From Hymenobacter metallicola (GTDB lineage Bacteria > Bacteroidota > Bacteroidia > Cytophagales > Hymenobacteraceae): a stretch of 64,000 nt of DNA. Positions within the stretch are counted from its first letter, which is position 1. Each line of letters opens with the position of its first letter. The notes beneath the pieces are model-generated. The model saw only the letters and a list, made by a program, of their open reading frames with translations. It did no database searches and was not told where the DNA came from. Shown here one piece after another: positions 7,514 to 16,539 of this stretch. Position numbers and translations under genes: made by a program. The DNA lies in contig NZ_SRMB01000002.1 in assembly GCF_004745645.1 (NCBI RefSeq), forward strand, positions 868,001 through 932,000. The letters run 5' to 3'.

Positions 7514-9208
7514 TTACTTTGCCAACCCAAGCAGGGTCGAAGCTTCCCCATTGCCTTGCAGCGCCCGCAAGGCCTGCTGCAACTCTGCATCTTGGTCGCG
7601 CAGCACCTGATAGTACGCCGTTTTGCCGTAGGCACTGCGGGCAATCAGCGCCTTGAGCTGGCTTCGCAGCAGCGGGGAGCAGCGGCGCAAACCCGCCGCA
7701 TCGGCCGCAATGCCGTCGTGGGCAGCCTGGGCCGAGAGAGCCTGTAGCTGGGCGTCGGAGATACGGAAGGTGCTGTTGAACTGCTCGAAGCGCAGGCCTT
7801 CCAGCTCGCCTTTGTGGTCTTGGTAGAAATTCAGGGCAAATTCCCGCACCAAGTTGTGGCTCTGCAAACGGGTGTAGTAAGCCGAATAGGCCGAGGTGTC
7901 GCGGGCCACGAACAAGTCGGGCATGATGCCGCCGCCGCCGTACACGGTGCGGCCCTTATCGGTGCGGTAGCGCAGCGAGTCGGCAAAATGAATGCTGTCG
8001 GCGTGGAAATACTCGCCGTGCTTCTGGCGCTGGGCCAGTTCCTTTTCATATTCCTCGTAGCCGCCGCGGTACGATTTCTGAATCGAGCGGCCCGAAGGCG
8101 TGTAGTAGCGGGCAATAGTCAGGCGCAGCTCCGAGCCGTCGTTCAGCGCAATGGGCTGCTGCACCAGGCCTTTGCCGAAGGTCCGGCGACCTACCACCAA
8201 CGCCCGGTCGTGGTCTTGCAGGGCACCGGCCACTACTTCGGCCGCCGAGGCGCTGCCTTCATCCACGAGTACTACTAGCGGCCCTTCCTCAAACTCGCCC
8301 AGGGTGCGCGAATAGGTTTGGGTGTCGTACACGTCACCCTTGCCATCCGTGTACACGATTTTTTTGGTGCCGCTGATAAACTCGTCGGCCAGCTTGGTGG
8401 CCCGGTCGAGGTAGCCGCCGGGGTTGCCGCGCAAATCGAGCACGAGGCGGCTCAGGCCCTGCCGGCGCAGGTCGCCCAGGGCTTGCTTAAACTCGTCGTA
8501 GGTACCGCTGGCAAAGCGGCTGACCTTGATGTAACCAGTTTGGTTGTCGAGCATGTAAGCCACATCCACCGAGCTGTTGGGAATCCGGTTGCGGGTTACC
8601 AGCACAGTAATGGGCTTGGCCTGCCGACGGCGCTGTACCAGTAGCTGCACTTTGCTGCTGCGGGGGCCGCGCAATTTGCCAAACATCTCCTCATTGGTGA
8701 TGTGCACGCCCGATACCTGTTCGCCATTCACGGCCAGGATACGGTCGCCGGGCTGCAGGCCCGCCTGTTCGGCCGGCCCGCCGCTCAGGGGCGAAACAAT
8801 GGTAACCGTGTCGCGGAACAGATTGAACTCCACTCCCACCCCGTCGAAATCACTCTGCAGGAAAGCGGAGGCCTGCTGCTGCTGCCGGGCCGGAATAAAA
8901 ACCGAGTGCGGATCGAGGCGCTCCAGCATGCGGCTGATGGCGTAATCAGACAAAGCTTCCGCGTCGACGGAATCGACGTAATCCCGATCAACGTAGCTCA
9001 GAATTTCCTTGAACTTTAGGTAGCCCCGGGCCGTGCCATCGGGGTTCTGATCGGAGGGCCGAAACGGATTTGCTCCCAGCAAAATACCACAGGCCAGCAC
9101 CACGGCCAGCAGCAAGGGCTGCCGCACCTGGGCCCGCGTGTTGCGGGCGGCCGGGGCCGGCTGACTTACTGGCCTGGAGACCTGAGCATCGTTTGGCTCA
9201 ACTTTCAT
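7514..9208 (-). CDS. S41 family C-terminal processing peptidase (CtpA/Prc type)
   Basis: A periplasm-facing serine protease that trims or degrades proteins from exposed C-termini. Domains in order: one N-terminal membrane segment (LLLAVVLACGILLG, about 34-47), an N-terminal helical region, a PDZ domain (about 120-200, FDGVGVEF...GLQPGDRILAVNG), and the S41 catalytic core with LDLRGNPGGYLD, DEGSASAAEVVAG and RTFGKGLVQQ. By spacing the Ser/Lys dyad is Ser321/Lys346. Length 564 is normal for the Bacteroidota group. The ATG at 9208 is used; the frame has only a TTG upstream. It is divergent from ruvX across a 410-bp promoter region. Confidence 0.93.
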   Translation of the reverse strand: MKVEPNDAQVSRPVSQPAPAARNTRAQVRQPLLLAVVLACGILLGANPFRPSDQNPDGTARGYLKFKEILSYVDRDYVDSVDAEALSDYAISRMLERLDPHSVFIPARQQQQASAFLQSDFDGVGVEFNLFRDTVTIVSPLSGGPAEQAGLQPGDRILAVNGEQVSGVHITNEEMFGKLRGPRSSKVQLLVQRRRQAKPITVLVTRNRIPNSSVDVAYMLDNQTGYIKVSRFASGTYDEFKQALGDLRRQGLSRLVLDLRGNPGGYLDRATKLADEFISGTKKIVYTDGKGDVYDTQTYSRTLGEFEEGPLVVLVDEGSASAAEVVAGALQDHDRALVVGRRTFGKGLVQQPIALNDGSELRLTIARYYTPSGRSIQKSYRGGYEEYEKELAQRQKHGEYFHADSIHFADSLRYRTDKGRTVYGGGGIMPDLFVARDTSAYSAYYTRLQSHNLVREFALNFYQDHKGELEGLRFEQFNSTFRISDAQLQALSAQAAHDGIAADAAGLRRCSPLLRSQLKALIARSAYGKTAYYQVLRDQDAELQQALRALQGNGEASTLLGLAK

Positions 9209-9342
9209 AAGCAACTGAGATTGTAGAAGTTCGAGCGATAATGAAATAAGTTAAACTGAGGTAAGCTTTCAAAATTATTGAAACTTTCCGAGAAATCCAG
9301 CCGCTACATAGGTGTATCCGGATTTTCCGATAACAGTGCAAA

Positions 9343-9368
9343 TTTTTATAGTTTAAAAACTATAAAAA
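9343..9368. promoter_or_regulatory. AT-rich palindrome in the protease-ruvX intergenic region
   Basis: TTTTTATAGTTT and AAACTATAAAAA form 12-bp inverted arms two bases apart. It lies in the 410-bp non-coding region 9209-9618 between divergent genes and could be an operator or an AT-rich upstream element. No known regulator is implied. Confidence 0.4.
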
Positions 9369-9422
9369 CCTCTTACAGCTCAATATTCTGCAAAACCTGC
9401 TTCTATGTAAACGACTGGATGG

Positions 9423-9430
9423 CAAAGATA
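9423..9430 (-). promoter_or_regulatory. -7 promoter element for the S41 protease gene
   Basis: On the minus strand this reads TATCTTTG, a perfect TAnnTTTG box. Transcription would start near 9418, giving a leader of about 210 bases that includes the palindrome at 9343-9368. No good -33 TTG is seen at the usual spacing, so this is provisional. Confidence 0.4.
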
Positions 9431-9561
9431 AATCTATGATTTTTCGAAGCCTGCCTGGTTTAGACGAATGTATGTTTCGACAGGACCGATTTGGGCTTCT
9501 GGCGGGCCAATGCGGTTGAGCTTACCAGCGCCAGCTATGTCACCATTCTTCTGGGCTGTCG

Positions 9562-9569
9562 TATCTTTG
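9562..9569 (+). promoter_or_regulatory. -7 promoter element for ruvX-def
   Basis: TATCTTTG is a perfect TAnnTTTG box 50 bases before the ruvX ATG, predicting a start near 9575 and a leader of about 45 bases. The same 8-mer occurs on the opposite strand at 9423-9430 for the divergent protease. Confidence 0.5.
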
Positions 9570-9618
9570 CCGGGCGAAGCCGGTTATACCACCAGTTTCC
9601 GCCTTTTTCACGCATTCC

Positions 9619-10029
9619 ATGGGACGTATTCTTGCCATTGACTACGGGCACAAGCGAGTCGGACTGGCCGTCACGGATCCGCTCCAGTTGATTGCCACGC
9701 CGCTCGAAACCATTCACAGCCAGGACCTTTTGACCTACATCAAAACCCTGCACGCGAAAGAGCCTTTAGCCGCCCTAGTTATTGGCATGCCCAAAACGCT
9801 GCTCAACGAAGCGACCGACTCAACCAGCGCCGTGGTGGGCGTGGTGCGACGCCTGCGCAAGGATTTCCCCGATGTACCGGTGCATGAAATCGATGAGCGC
9901 TATACCTCGCGCATGGCCCACGCCGCGATGCTGGCCGGCGGCTTATCCAAAAAAGACCGCCGCGACAAAGCGACGGTCGACCGGGTAAGCGCCACCCTGA
10001 TTTTGCAATCTTTCCTCGAATCCCGATGA
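9619..10029 (+). CDS. ruvX: RuvX/YqgF family Holliday junction resolvase-like nuclease
   Basis: A 136-residue RNase H-fold protein. The family is described as a pre-16S rRNA processing nuclease and putative Holliday junction resolvase. Hallmarks: ILAIDYGHKRVGLAVTDP at the N-terminus (catalytic Asp of the first strand), LVIGMPKTL, DERYTSRMA (second acidic site), and DKATVDRVSATLILQSFLE near the C-terminus. Length is typical. The ATG overlaps no upstream gene, and its stop overlaps the start of def by four bases (ATGA), so the two are translationally coupled. Confidence 0.93.
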   Translation: MGRILAIDYGHKRVGLAVTDPLQLIATPLETIHSQDLLTYIKTLHAKEPLAALVIGMPKTLLNEATDSTSAVVGVVRRLRKDFPDVPVHEIDERYTSRMAHAAMLAGGLSKKDRRDKATVDRVSATLILQSFLESR

Positions 10030-10631
10030 TTTACCCTATTGTTGCCTTCGGTGACCCCGTCCTGAAAACCCGCGCCAAAGACATTCCGGCCGACCTGCCC
10101 GCCGACGAGCTGAAGCAGCTGGTGGACGATATGTTTGCCACCATGTACCACGCCAACGGCGTGGGCCTCGCCGCCCCGCAGATTGGCAAGGGCGTGCGGC
10201 TGTTTGTTATCGACTCGGCCCCGATGGTGGCCGGCGACGAGGACGAGGAAGACGAGGAAGAGGAAATCGACCCGTCGGAAGCCCCGGTGAAGCGGGCGTT
10301 TATCAACCCAACCATTGTCAGCGAAACCGGCGAAGAGTGGGGCTTTGAAGAAGGCTGCCTCAGCATTCCGGGGGTGCGCGAAACCGTGTACCGCCACGAA
10401 ACCATCGTGATTCGCTACGAAGACGAGCAGCGGGTGCAGCATGAAGACACGTTCTCGGGCATGACGGCCCGCGTGATTCAGCACGAGTACGACCATTTGG
10501 AAGGCGTGCTGTTTACCGACCACCTGTCCAGCTTCAAAAAGCAGCTGATCAAGGGCAAGCTCACCCGCATCAGCAAGGGCGATGTGAGTGCCGACTACCG
10601 CATGCGCTTCCCCGGGCAGGGCCGGCGCTAA
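10026..10631 (+). CDS. def: Peptide deformylase
   Basis: Removes the formyl group from the initiator Met of nascent proteins, using a metal bound by one Cys and two His. The three family motifs are present: GVGLAAPQ (about residues 46-53), EGCLSIPG (Cys ligand, about 117-124) and QHEYDHLEG (two His ligands and catalytic Glu, about 152-160). Length is 201. An acidic insertion, DEDEEDEEEEIDPSEAP, lies between motifs 1 and 2 at about residues 73-90, longer and more acidic than in E. coli. Start overlaps the ruvX stop by four bases, indicating one operon. Confidence 0.97.
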   Translation: MIYPIVAFGDPVLKTRAKDIPADLPADELKQLVDDMFATMYHANGVGLAAPQIGKGVRLFVIDSAPMVAGDEDEEDEEEEIDPSEAPVKRAFINPTIVSETGEEWGFEEGCLSIPGVRETVYRHETIVIRYEDEQRVQHEDTFSGMTARVIQHEYDHLEGVLFTDHLSSFKKQLIKGKLTRISKGDVSADYRMRFPGQGRR

Positions 10632-10651
10632 GCGGCGCTAAACCAGGAAAT

Positions 10652-10699
10652 AAACTCGCCGGTCGGGCCGCTGAAAGCGCGCCGGGCCGGCGAGTTTTT
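10652..10699 (+). terminator. Intrinsic terminator after def
   Basis: AAACTCGCCGG (10652-10662) pairs with CCGGCGAGTTT (10687-10697), with a GC-rich loop and a T5 run at the end. Confidence 0.8.
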
Positions 10700-10769
10700 C
10701 GTTACTTGGGAGTTGCCAAACGCCGGGCGGCCCGCCGCTGGCCGTGGTTTACTTTGTCATCCTGCTTCT

Positions 10770-11747
10770 ATGCGTAAAACCATTACTCTTATCCTCTTAC
10801 TTCTTGTAGTGCTATTGCCGCAGCGGCCCCAGGCCTGGGGGTTTTTCGGGCACCGGCTTATCAACCGGCTGTCGGTGTTTACGCTGCCGCCCGAGATGGT
10901 CGGGTTTTATAAATCGAATATTGACTACCTGACCGAAAACGCCACCCGGCCCGATTCGCGCCGCTCGGTGGTGCCCGGCGAAGCGCCGCGCCACTTTCTG
11001 GACGTGGACGTGTACGGCGACAGCGCCCTGACCCGGCTGCCCCACAACTGGGCCGACGCGGTAGCCAAGTACGGCGAAGACTCGCTGCTGAAGCACGGGA
11101 TTGTGCCCTGGCAGGTAGTCAAGATGAAATACCAGCTGACGGACGCCTTCAAGCAGCGCGACGCCGACCGGATACTGAGCCTTTCGGCCGATATGGGCCA
11201 CTACATTGCCGACGCCTGCGTACCGCTGCACACCACCCACAACTACAACGGGCAGCTCACCGGGCAGCGGGGAATTCACGGGTTCTGGGAAAGTAGGCTG
11301 CCCGAAATCCTGAGTGCCAACTACGACTTCTTTGTGGGGCAGCCGGTGTACCTGAAAAACCCGACCCAGACCATTTGGGACGCCGTAGCCCGCTCCAACG
11401 CGGCCGTCGACTCGGTGCTGCGCTTTGAAAAGGAGCTGACCGCCCAGTTTGCAGAGGACCGCAAGTTTGGCTTTGAGGAGCGCGGCAACCAAACCGTGCG
11501 GGTGTACTCGCGCGACTTCACCAACGAGTATCACCAGCGCCTAAACGGGCAGGTGGAGCGGCAGATGCGCCTGGCCGTGAAGCTGGTGAGCAGCTACTGG
11601 TACACCTGCTGGGTCGACGCCGGCCAGCCCGACCTGGGCAAGCTGCCGCGCACCGCCTCCGAAACCGAAAAGCAGCGCCTCGCTAAGGAAGCGGCGGAGC
11701 TTAGAGCCGCGCCAGCCGAAGCCGCCGTGCCCGGCCACGAGGACTAA
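10770..11747 (+). CDS. Zinc-dependent phospholipase C / S1-P1 nuclease-like exported protein
   Basis: A 325-residue protein with signal peptide (KTITLILLLLVVLLPQRPQA) cleaved just before WGFFGHR. An N-terminal Trp followed by GxxGH is the zinc-binding start of the phospholipase C/S1-P1 nuclease fold. Further ligand candidates follow in FLDVDVYG and in HYIADACVPLHTTHNYNGQ, then GIHGFWESRLPE, all typical of the family. It probably acts in the periplasm or outside the cell as a phosphodiesterase; substrate (nucleic acid or phospholipid) cannot be told from sequence. The ATG at 10770 gives the signal peptide. A near-consensus -7 box (TTACTTTG) lies at 10749-10756. The C-terminal 35 residues are Ala/Glu-rich. 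Confidence 0.82.
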   Translation: MRKTITLILLLLVVLLPQRPQAWGFFGHRLINRLSVFTLPPEMVGFYKSNIDYLTENATRPDSRRSVVPGEAPRHFLDVDVYGDSALTRLPHNWADAVAKYGEDSLLKHGIVPWQVVKMKYQLTDAFKQRDADRILSLSADMGHYIADACVPLHTTHNYNGQLTGQRGIHGFWESRLPEILSANYDFFVGQPVYLKNPTQTIWDAVARSNAAVDSVLRFEKELTAQFAEDRKFGFEERGNQTVRVYSRDFTNEYHQRLNGQVERQMRLAVKLVSSYWYTCWVDAGQPDLGKLPRTASETEKQRLAKEAAELRAAPAEAAVPGHED

Positions 11748-11763
11748 GCCGCTCCCGAGCCGT

Positions 11764-12549
11764 TTACTTGACAAATTCTTGGGCGTGGCTCACCACAACC
11801 GCCAGCACTTCCCAACGGCCTAGCACCTGAGCTTCTTTGATAAAATCCTGCACGGCTGGGGTGGTGCTAACGGTGGTCATGAAGGGCGCGTAACGCTCGG
11901 CCTGCATAACGCGGGCCATGATAAAGGCGGCCGTTTCCAGGTTGAGCCCCCCGTAGATGTCCCCTTGTAGCCTCTCTTTCTCTGCGTACTTAATCAGCGC
12001 TTCTTGTACGAGCCTGCGCCGCTCCACTGAGGAGAGCTGGGCTACGTATTCTTCCTGCGCCATAACCAATTCAAAATACGCAAAATCAAGCGAATAGCGG
12101 CCCCATTCACTACGGGCCGGTACGCAGGAGGCCCGCATAAGCTGGTAGCGGCTCAGCAACTGGGCTGCCGCCTGGGGGCGTTGGCTCAGCTCGCCAAACC
12201 CGTTGAAGTTAATTAGTACGGACCGGGTACCGCGCTGCAGCGTAAAGCCCGCTAAAATATTGTTTAGCAGGGGGTAGCTTAGGCAGGTAGCTATCAGGCC
12301 CGGGGTCGACATGCTCTTGAGCGTAGCGTCGGGCACTTGGCAAGCCTGGACCATCTCGGCGCCGGTTTTCAGCTCGGCCCAGGCCGGTGTACCTGGCACA
12401 AGGGGAAACACGTAGGTATCGGCCGGCACGGGCGCCTGATAAGGAGCGCAATACAGCCTTTCGGCGGCATCCTTTTTACAAGCCGCCAGGGCCAGCCACA
12501 CACACAGGAGCCCGAGAAATTTACTGGTTCGAATAAACACTGGATTCAT
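11764..12549 (-). CDS. Hypothetical lipoprotein
   Basis: A 261-residue protein with a hydrophobic signal and lipobox (LALAAC, Cys24), so a membrane-anchored lipoprotein is expected. The mature part has several further Cys (RLYCAP, MVQACQ, ATCLSYP, ASCVPARS), which may form disulfides, and a helical C-terminal half (VERRRLVQEALIKYAEK). No enzymatic motif is seen and the family is not recognised. The gene converges with the phospholipase C-like gene 16 bases away. The start at 12549 is the only ATG that gives a signal peptide. Confidence 0.75.
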   Translation of the reverse strand: MNPVFIRTSKFLGLLCVWLALAACKKDAAERLYCAPYQAPVPADTYVFPLVPGTPAWAELKTGAEMVQACQVPDATLKSMSTPGLIATCLSYPLLNNILAGFTLQRGTRSVLINFNGFGELSQRPQAAAQLLSRYQLMRASCVPARSEWGRYSLDFAYFELVMAQEEYVAQLSSVERRRLVQEALIKYAEKERLQGDIYGGLNLETAAFIMARVMQAERYAPFMTTVSTTPAVQDFIKEAQVLGRWEVLAVVVSHAQEFVK

Positions 12550-12615
12550 AGCCAGATCTTATTAATGTTAATGCCTTCTTAATTCCTAGTGAGCCGGCAG
12601 CAGGCCAGCGCGGCG

Positions 12616-13305
12616 CTAGCACTTCTGAGCTACCAGCTGCACCAAGCGGTGCGTTTCGCGGGTGAAGTCGGCAGCCTTAACCGGCTCTTTGTAGTGCAGG
12701 ATTCGGAAGCCGGCTGCCGTGTAGAGAGCAGGCAGCTCGTCGGTAGCAAAGCCAACCTGCTGGTCGGGCGGCGTGTTCCAGGCTTGGTTTACCTCGGCGT
12801 GGAAGTTTTCGAACACCACCAGCCCCCCGGGCTTGAGGGCCCTGTGCACCTCGGCCACGTGGGCGCTGTCGTCGGCGTAGCTGAGTACCAGCAGGTCCCA
12901 CTGGTCTGGGTCCCAGGCAAAAGTTCGCAAATCTTGGGCAATGGTGGTGAGGACCAGGCCCAAAGCCTGGGCCCGCTGCTGGGCAAAAGCCAGGGCTTGC
13001 TCGGCAAAATCGATGCCCGTAACCTGCCAGCCCAACTGGGCCAGATACAGGGCATTGCGACCTTCACCCATGTTCACATCCAGGGCTCGACCGGGCGGCT
13101 GGTGGCGCACGGCCTCGACCAGCAGCGCATTGGGCTGGGCATTGAAACGGGTGCGGCGCCAGGTATCGTCGAGCAAAAAGTGGTTCCAGCGGCCCCGCTC
13201 GTACTCGTGCTGCTGGGCCGGCGTGGCGTGGGCCGGGGGCGGCGGATAGCTCAATACCGGGGGCGGACCTTGCGCCGAGTCTGGATCAACGGGAGGTACT
13301 GGCAT
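12616..13305 (-). CDS. Class I SAM-dependent methyltransferase
   Basis: A cytoplasmic methyltransferase of 229 residues. The Rossmann SAM site is clear: RALDVNMGEGRNALYLA (motif I, Gly-rich loop after strand 1, about residues 73-89), VTGIDFAEQAL (acidic end of strand 2), and FENFHAEVN after LKPGGLVV (motif III/strand 5). The N-terminus is Pro-rich (PPPVLSYPPPPAH), followed by HEYERGRWNHFLLDDTW. The substrate is unknown. The ATG at 13305 is preferred; the frame runs to a TTG at 13347 with an unconvincing N-terminus. Confidence 0.85.
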   Translation of the reverse strand: MPVPPVDPDSAQGPPPVLSYPPPPAHATPAQQHEYERGRWNHFLLDDTWRRTRFNAQPNALLVEAVRHQPPGRALDVNMGEGRNALYLAQLGWQVTGIDFAEQALAFAQQRAQALGLVLTTIAQDLRTFAWDPDQWDLLVLSYADDSAHVAEVHRALKPGGLVVFENFHAEVNQAWNTPPDQQVGFATDELPALYTAAGFRILHYKEPVKAADFTRETHRLVQLVAQKC

Positions 13306-13421
13306 ACGACAAGGTTGGGGCTGGACTTTCGGACTAATGCATGTCAAAGGTCAGGAACCCAAAGTACTGAAAGCTAGCCGTTCCACCGAAGGCAGGAAAC
13401 GAATTATGCACACTTCCCGAT

Positions 13422-14666
13422 TTAGGCGACCCACTGGTTTTGCAAAAACCGGTAGAGCAACACGACCAGCAGCACACTGTTTAGCGGCAGCAGCACCCCG
13501 TAGGCGACCTGCCGGATGCGCGGGTGGGTATGCAGGCAGGCCAGCACCAGCAGCAGGTAGAGCGTGAGGACGGAATACCCCAGCACGGAGCGAATGTGCC
13601 CATAGGAGCCGAAGCCCAGCAGCCAGCACACCTCCGTTAGGCCAACTGCCCAGAGCAGGCGGCGGTTGGTTATCCACTGGGTTTGCAGAGCGGCCACGGC
13701 CAGCAGCAGAAAGTAGGGCGTGGCCAGCACGTAGCGGCTCAAGCTCACGAGCACCCCACCTTTGGTAGCCACGGTTACGAAGGTGACCCCGGCTACGTAG
13801 GCCAGGGAGAAGACCCGCGGAGCCCAGGTAGATGCCGGCAAGGCAGGACCCTGCTTCAGTAGGTAGAGCAGATAGACGGCCGCCGCCAGCGCCAGAAAAA
13901 AGCAGACGGCTTCGTAGTGCGTCGGAAATGAGCCGCCCCAATTGCTCAGGGGTAGCTGCGGCCAGCGCAGGCGGTTGTCCCAGAGCTTTTGGGCCTCAAA
14001 AAACACGAACCACCGCTTCGTGTCGCGGTAGTGCAGGTACACGCTGAGCAGCAGGCCCGCAGTAGCCGCCCCCGTACCCACGCTGGCCTGCCGCCAGAAC
14101 ACCGGCCGGTCAGGGCTGGTGAGGTAGGCCGTGAGCAAGGTGGCCGGCACCAGCACAAAGGCCGCCGAGCGGGTCAGGCAGCTCAGCAGCAAGCCCACCG
14201 CCAGCAGGGCCAGGCTTTGGCGCTGCCAGCCCAGCAACACCAGAACGCCGGCCCCAAAAAACAGGGCCTCACTGTAAGGCAGCCCCATAAACACCAGCGT
14301 GGGAATGGACAGCAGTAGGAGCTGATGAGGCCGGGAAAAAGCGAAGGCAGCACTTAGGGCCGCAAAAGCCAGCAGAAACAGGCCCAGGTTTAGCCCGGCC
14401 ATAGCCATGGGCGACACCCCGAGCCAGCGCCATACAAAGGGAAAAAGGGGAAAAAAGGCCGCGCTTTCGGGGGAAAAGCCAGTGTCGCGAATGCGTAGAT
14501 AGTGGATTACGTCCCAATTGCTGAAGCCCGCCTGGGTGAAGACCGGGCCCACCGTGTGGGGCGCCAGCAGAAAGGCGACTCCACCCAGCAGCACAGCATA
14601 GGCTGCCGCCAGGGCCAGAGAACGGCCGAAATCAGACCAGCGAAAGGGAAGGAAGGCAGTAGACAT
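13422..14666 (-). CDS. PIG-V-like polytopic mannosyltransferase (GT-C fold)
   Basis: A 414-residue membrane protein with roughly ten hydrophobic helices. The first periplasmic loop contains NWDVIHYLRIRDTGF, with the Asp and nearby residues that GT-C glycosyltransferases use with polyprenyl-phosphate sugars. It then has AAFFPLFPFVWRW, as in PIG-V/GT76-type mannosyltransferases. It probably transfers a hexose from a lipid-linked donor to an extracytoplasmic acceptor, but donor and acceptor are unknown. No glycan gene cluster surrounds it. The first ATG (14666) begins just before the first helix and suits the family. Confidence 0.75.
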   Translation of the reverse strand: MSTAFLPFRWSDFGRSLALAAAYAVLLGGVAFLLAPHTVGPVFTQAGFSNWDVIHYLRIRDTGFSPESAAFFPLFPFVWRWLGVSPMAMAGLNLGLFLLAFAALSAAFAFSRPHQLLLLSIPTLVFMGLPYSEALFFGAGVLVLLGWQRQSLALLAVGLLLSCLTRSAAFVLVPATLLTAYLTSPDRPVFWRQASVGTGAATAGLLLSVYLHYRDTKRWFVFFEAQKLWDNRLRWPQLPLSNWGGSFPTHYEAVCFFLALAAAVYLLYLLKQGPALPASTWAPRVFSLAYVAGVTFVTVATKGGVLVSLSRYVLATPYFLLLAVAALQTQWITNRRLLWAVGLTEVCWLLGFGSYGHIRSVLGYSVLTLYLLLVLACLHTHPRIRQVAYGVLLPLNSVLLVVLLYRFLQNQWVA

Positions 14667-14934
14667 GGCGCAAGTCGGTAGCTATACCTGCCCGGATGTG
14701 AAAGACAGTGCTGTACCTCCGAATCAGGTATAAGCGGGCAGGACCAGCAAAGCTAATGCATAGCCAGAGCTTACCCCAAGGCACCCCTTGCCTGTTTCCG
14801 GGCCGCGGCCCATTGCTGCGGCATTCGCCGTAGCTTTACGGCTTACCCGGCGGGCTGTCGGTAGGGCAGATGACGCGGCCTAGCCGACGCCACCGGGGGC
14901 CCGGCCACGGCTTATACGACTTAGTCCACTGCTT

Positions 14935-15306
14935 ATGAAAGGCTTCTATACTATCCTGCTGCTAACCATTTCCAACCTGTTCATGACCTTTGCCTGGTAC
15001 GGACACTTGCAGTTCAAGAAGATTTCGTGGCTGCACGGCCTGGGCCTGGTAGGTGTTATTCTGATCAGCTGGGGCCTGGCCTTCTTCGAGTACGTATTTC
15101 AGGTGCCGGCCAACCGCCTCGGCTTTGAGGAAAACGGCGGGCCCTTCAGTCTGTTTCAGCTCAAGGTGATTCAGGAGGTGGTGTCGCTGACGGTCTTCAC
15201 GCTGTGCGCCGTGTACGTCTTCAAAACCGACAAACTGGGCTGGAACCACGTGCTGGGCTTTGCCCTGCTGGTGGCGGCCGTCTACGTTATTTTTAAGAAG
15301 TGGTGA
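14935..15306 (+). CDS. DUF486 / DMT-superfamily small membrane protein
   Basis: A 123-residue inner-membrane protein with four hydrophobic helices: YTILLLTISNLFMTFAWY, LHGLGLVGVILISWGLAFF, LKVIQEVVSLTVFTLCAVYVF and LGFALLVAAVYVIF. The pattern TFAWYGHLQFK...FFEYVFQVPANRLG and FSLFQLKVIQE is characteristic of the DUF486 family, related to small drug/metabolite transporters. The substrate is unknown. It stands alone, with 268 non-coding bases upstream. Confidence 0.85.
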   Translation: MKGFYTILLLTISNLFMTFAWYGHLQFKKISWLHGLGLVGVILISWGLAFFEYVFQVPANRLGFEENGGPFSLFQLKVIQEVVSLTVFTLCAVYVFKTDKLGWNHVLGFALLVAAVYVIFKKW

Positions 15307-15488
15307 AGCTGACCGCTTGGCTTAGACCACTTGACTGAGGCTGGGCTAACCCAAACATCAGGCAGGCCCTGACCAGACAGGCCACGCGCTGAGGTTGCTA
15401 AAGCAGGCATTCTTTTTTGTTGCGCCCTGCACCACTCGCTGGGCGGGCGCTCTGCTCAGTTTTTTCCTTTTACCCCGCCGCCTCCCAC

Positions 15489-16457
15489 ATGAATCGATTT
15501 GACCGCATCACGGCTATACTCATCCAGCTACAGGCCAAGCGGGTAGTGAGCGGCCCGGCCCTGGCCGAGCAGTTTGGCGTGAGTTTGCGCACCGTCTACC
15601 GCGACATGCGGACCCTGGAAGAAGCCGGAGTGCCGGTTACGGCCGAGTACGGGGCGGGCTACTCCCTGGTGGAGGGCTACCGGCTGCCGCCCGTCATGTT
15701 TACCCGCGACGAAGCCACGGCCCTGCTCACAGCCGAAAAGCTAGCGGCCCATCTCACCGACGCATCCACGGCCCAGCGCAGCGCAGCAGCCATGGACAAG
15801 GTACGGGCCGTGCTGCGCCACCCCGACCGGGACCATCTGGCCACCCTGGCCCCTCATATCCAGGTACTGGAGCCCCGCGACCAAGCCCGCCGCCCCAACG
15901 CCTACCAGCTGCTGGTAGCAGCCGTGGCGACCCGGCAGGTAGTGCACCTGCGCTACCAAGCCGCCGACCACGACGTGCCCTCCTCCCGCGACATCGAGCC
16001 CATCGGCCTGTATCTGAGCCAACAGTGGCACGTGGTGGCGTATTGCCGGCTGCGGCAGGACTTCCGCAACTTTCGGCTCGACCGAATCCAGCAGGTCGCG
16101 CTGAGCTCAGAGGTCTTTGCGCCCCGCCTCGACACCCTGCAGCAGTACTGGGCTGCCGAGGCCACCCGGCGGCACAAGGAAAAGGTGGTGCTGCGTTTCC
16201 AGCCGGCCGTCCTGCAGCCGGCCACCCTGCAGCACCTGCACGATACCAAGTACCAGTACGGCTGGGCCCACGAGCAGGCGCTGCCCGGGGGCGACCTGGA
16301 AATGACCTTGTTTCTAGGCTCCCTGCCCTACCTGGCCACTTGGCTGCTGCCCTATGCTGGGGCCGTGACCGTAGTAGAGCCGGCGGCGCTACACGAGCAC
16401 TTGCGGGAGCTGGCTCAGCGGGCTCACTATTTTTTTGCTTCCCCTTCCAGAGGTTGA
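15489..16457 (+). CDS. YafY-type HTH-WYL transcriptional regulator
   Basis: A 322-residue DNA-binding regulator. An N-terminal winged helix-turn-helix (residues 1-60: RFDRITAILIQLQ...LAEQFGVSLRTVYRDMRTLEEAG) is followed by a linker and a WYL domain (about 140-215, HVVAYCRLRQDFRNFRLDRIQQV), which senses ligands such as nucleic acids or small metabolites. A C-terminal WCX-like extension follows. The ATG at 15489 begins the helix-turn-helix directly; the open frame upstream has no domain. Downstream, in the same direction at 83 bases, is a RidA gene that may be its target or co-transcribed. Confidence 0.88.
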   Translation: MNRFDRITAILIQLQAKRVVSGPALAEQFGVSLRTVYRDMRTLEEAGVPVTAEYGAGYSLVEGYRLPPVMFTRDEATALLTAEKLAAHLTDASTAQRSAAAMDKVRAVLRHPDRDHLATLAPHIQVLEPRDQARRPNAYQLLVAAVATRQVVHLRYQAADHDVPSSRDIEPIGLYLSQQWHVVAYCRLRQDFRNFRLDRIQQVALSSEVFAPRLDTLQQYWAAEATRRHKEKVVLRFQPAVLQPATLQHLHDTKYQYGWAHEQALPGGDLEMTLFLGSLPYLATWLLPYAGAVTVVEPAALHEHLRELAQRAHYFFASPSRG

Positions 16458-16539
16458 CATAGGGCTGTCAGTATTGGCCGCGACGTTTGTGGAGTCAAGT
16501 GACAAACACTCCTTTTATCCACTCGCAGCGAGCAACAAC

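Noticed and set aside
10749..10756. TTACTTTG before the phospholipase C-like gene
   Set aside because: Mismatch at the second position and no TTG at standard distance; mentioned only in that gene's entry.
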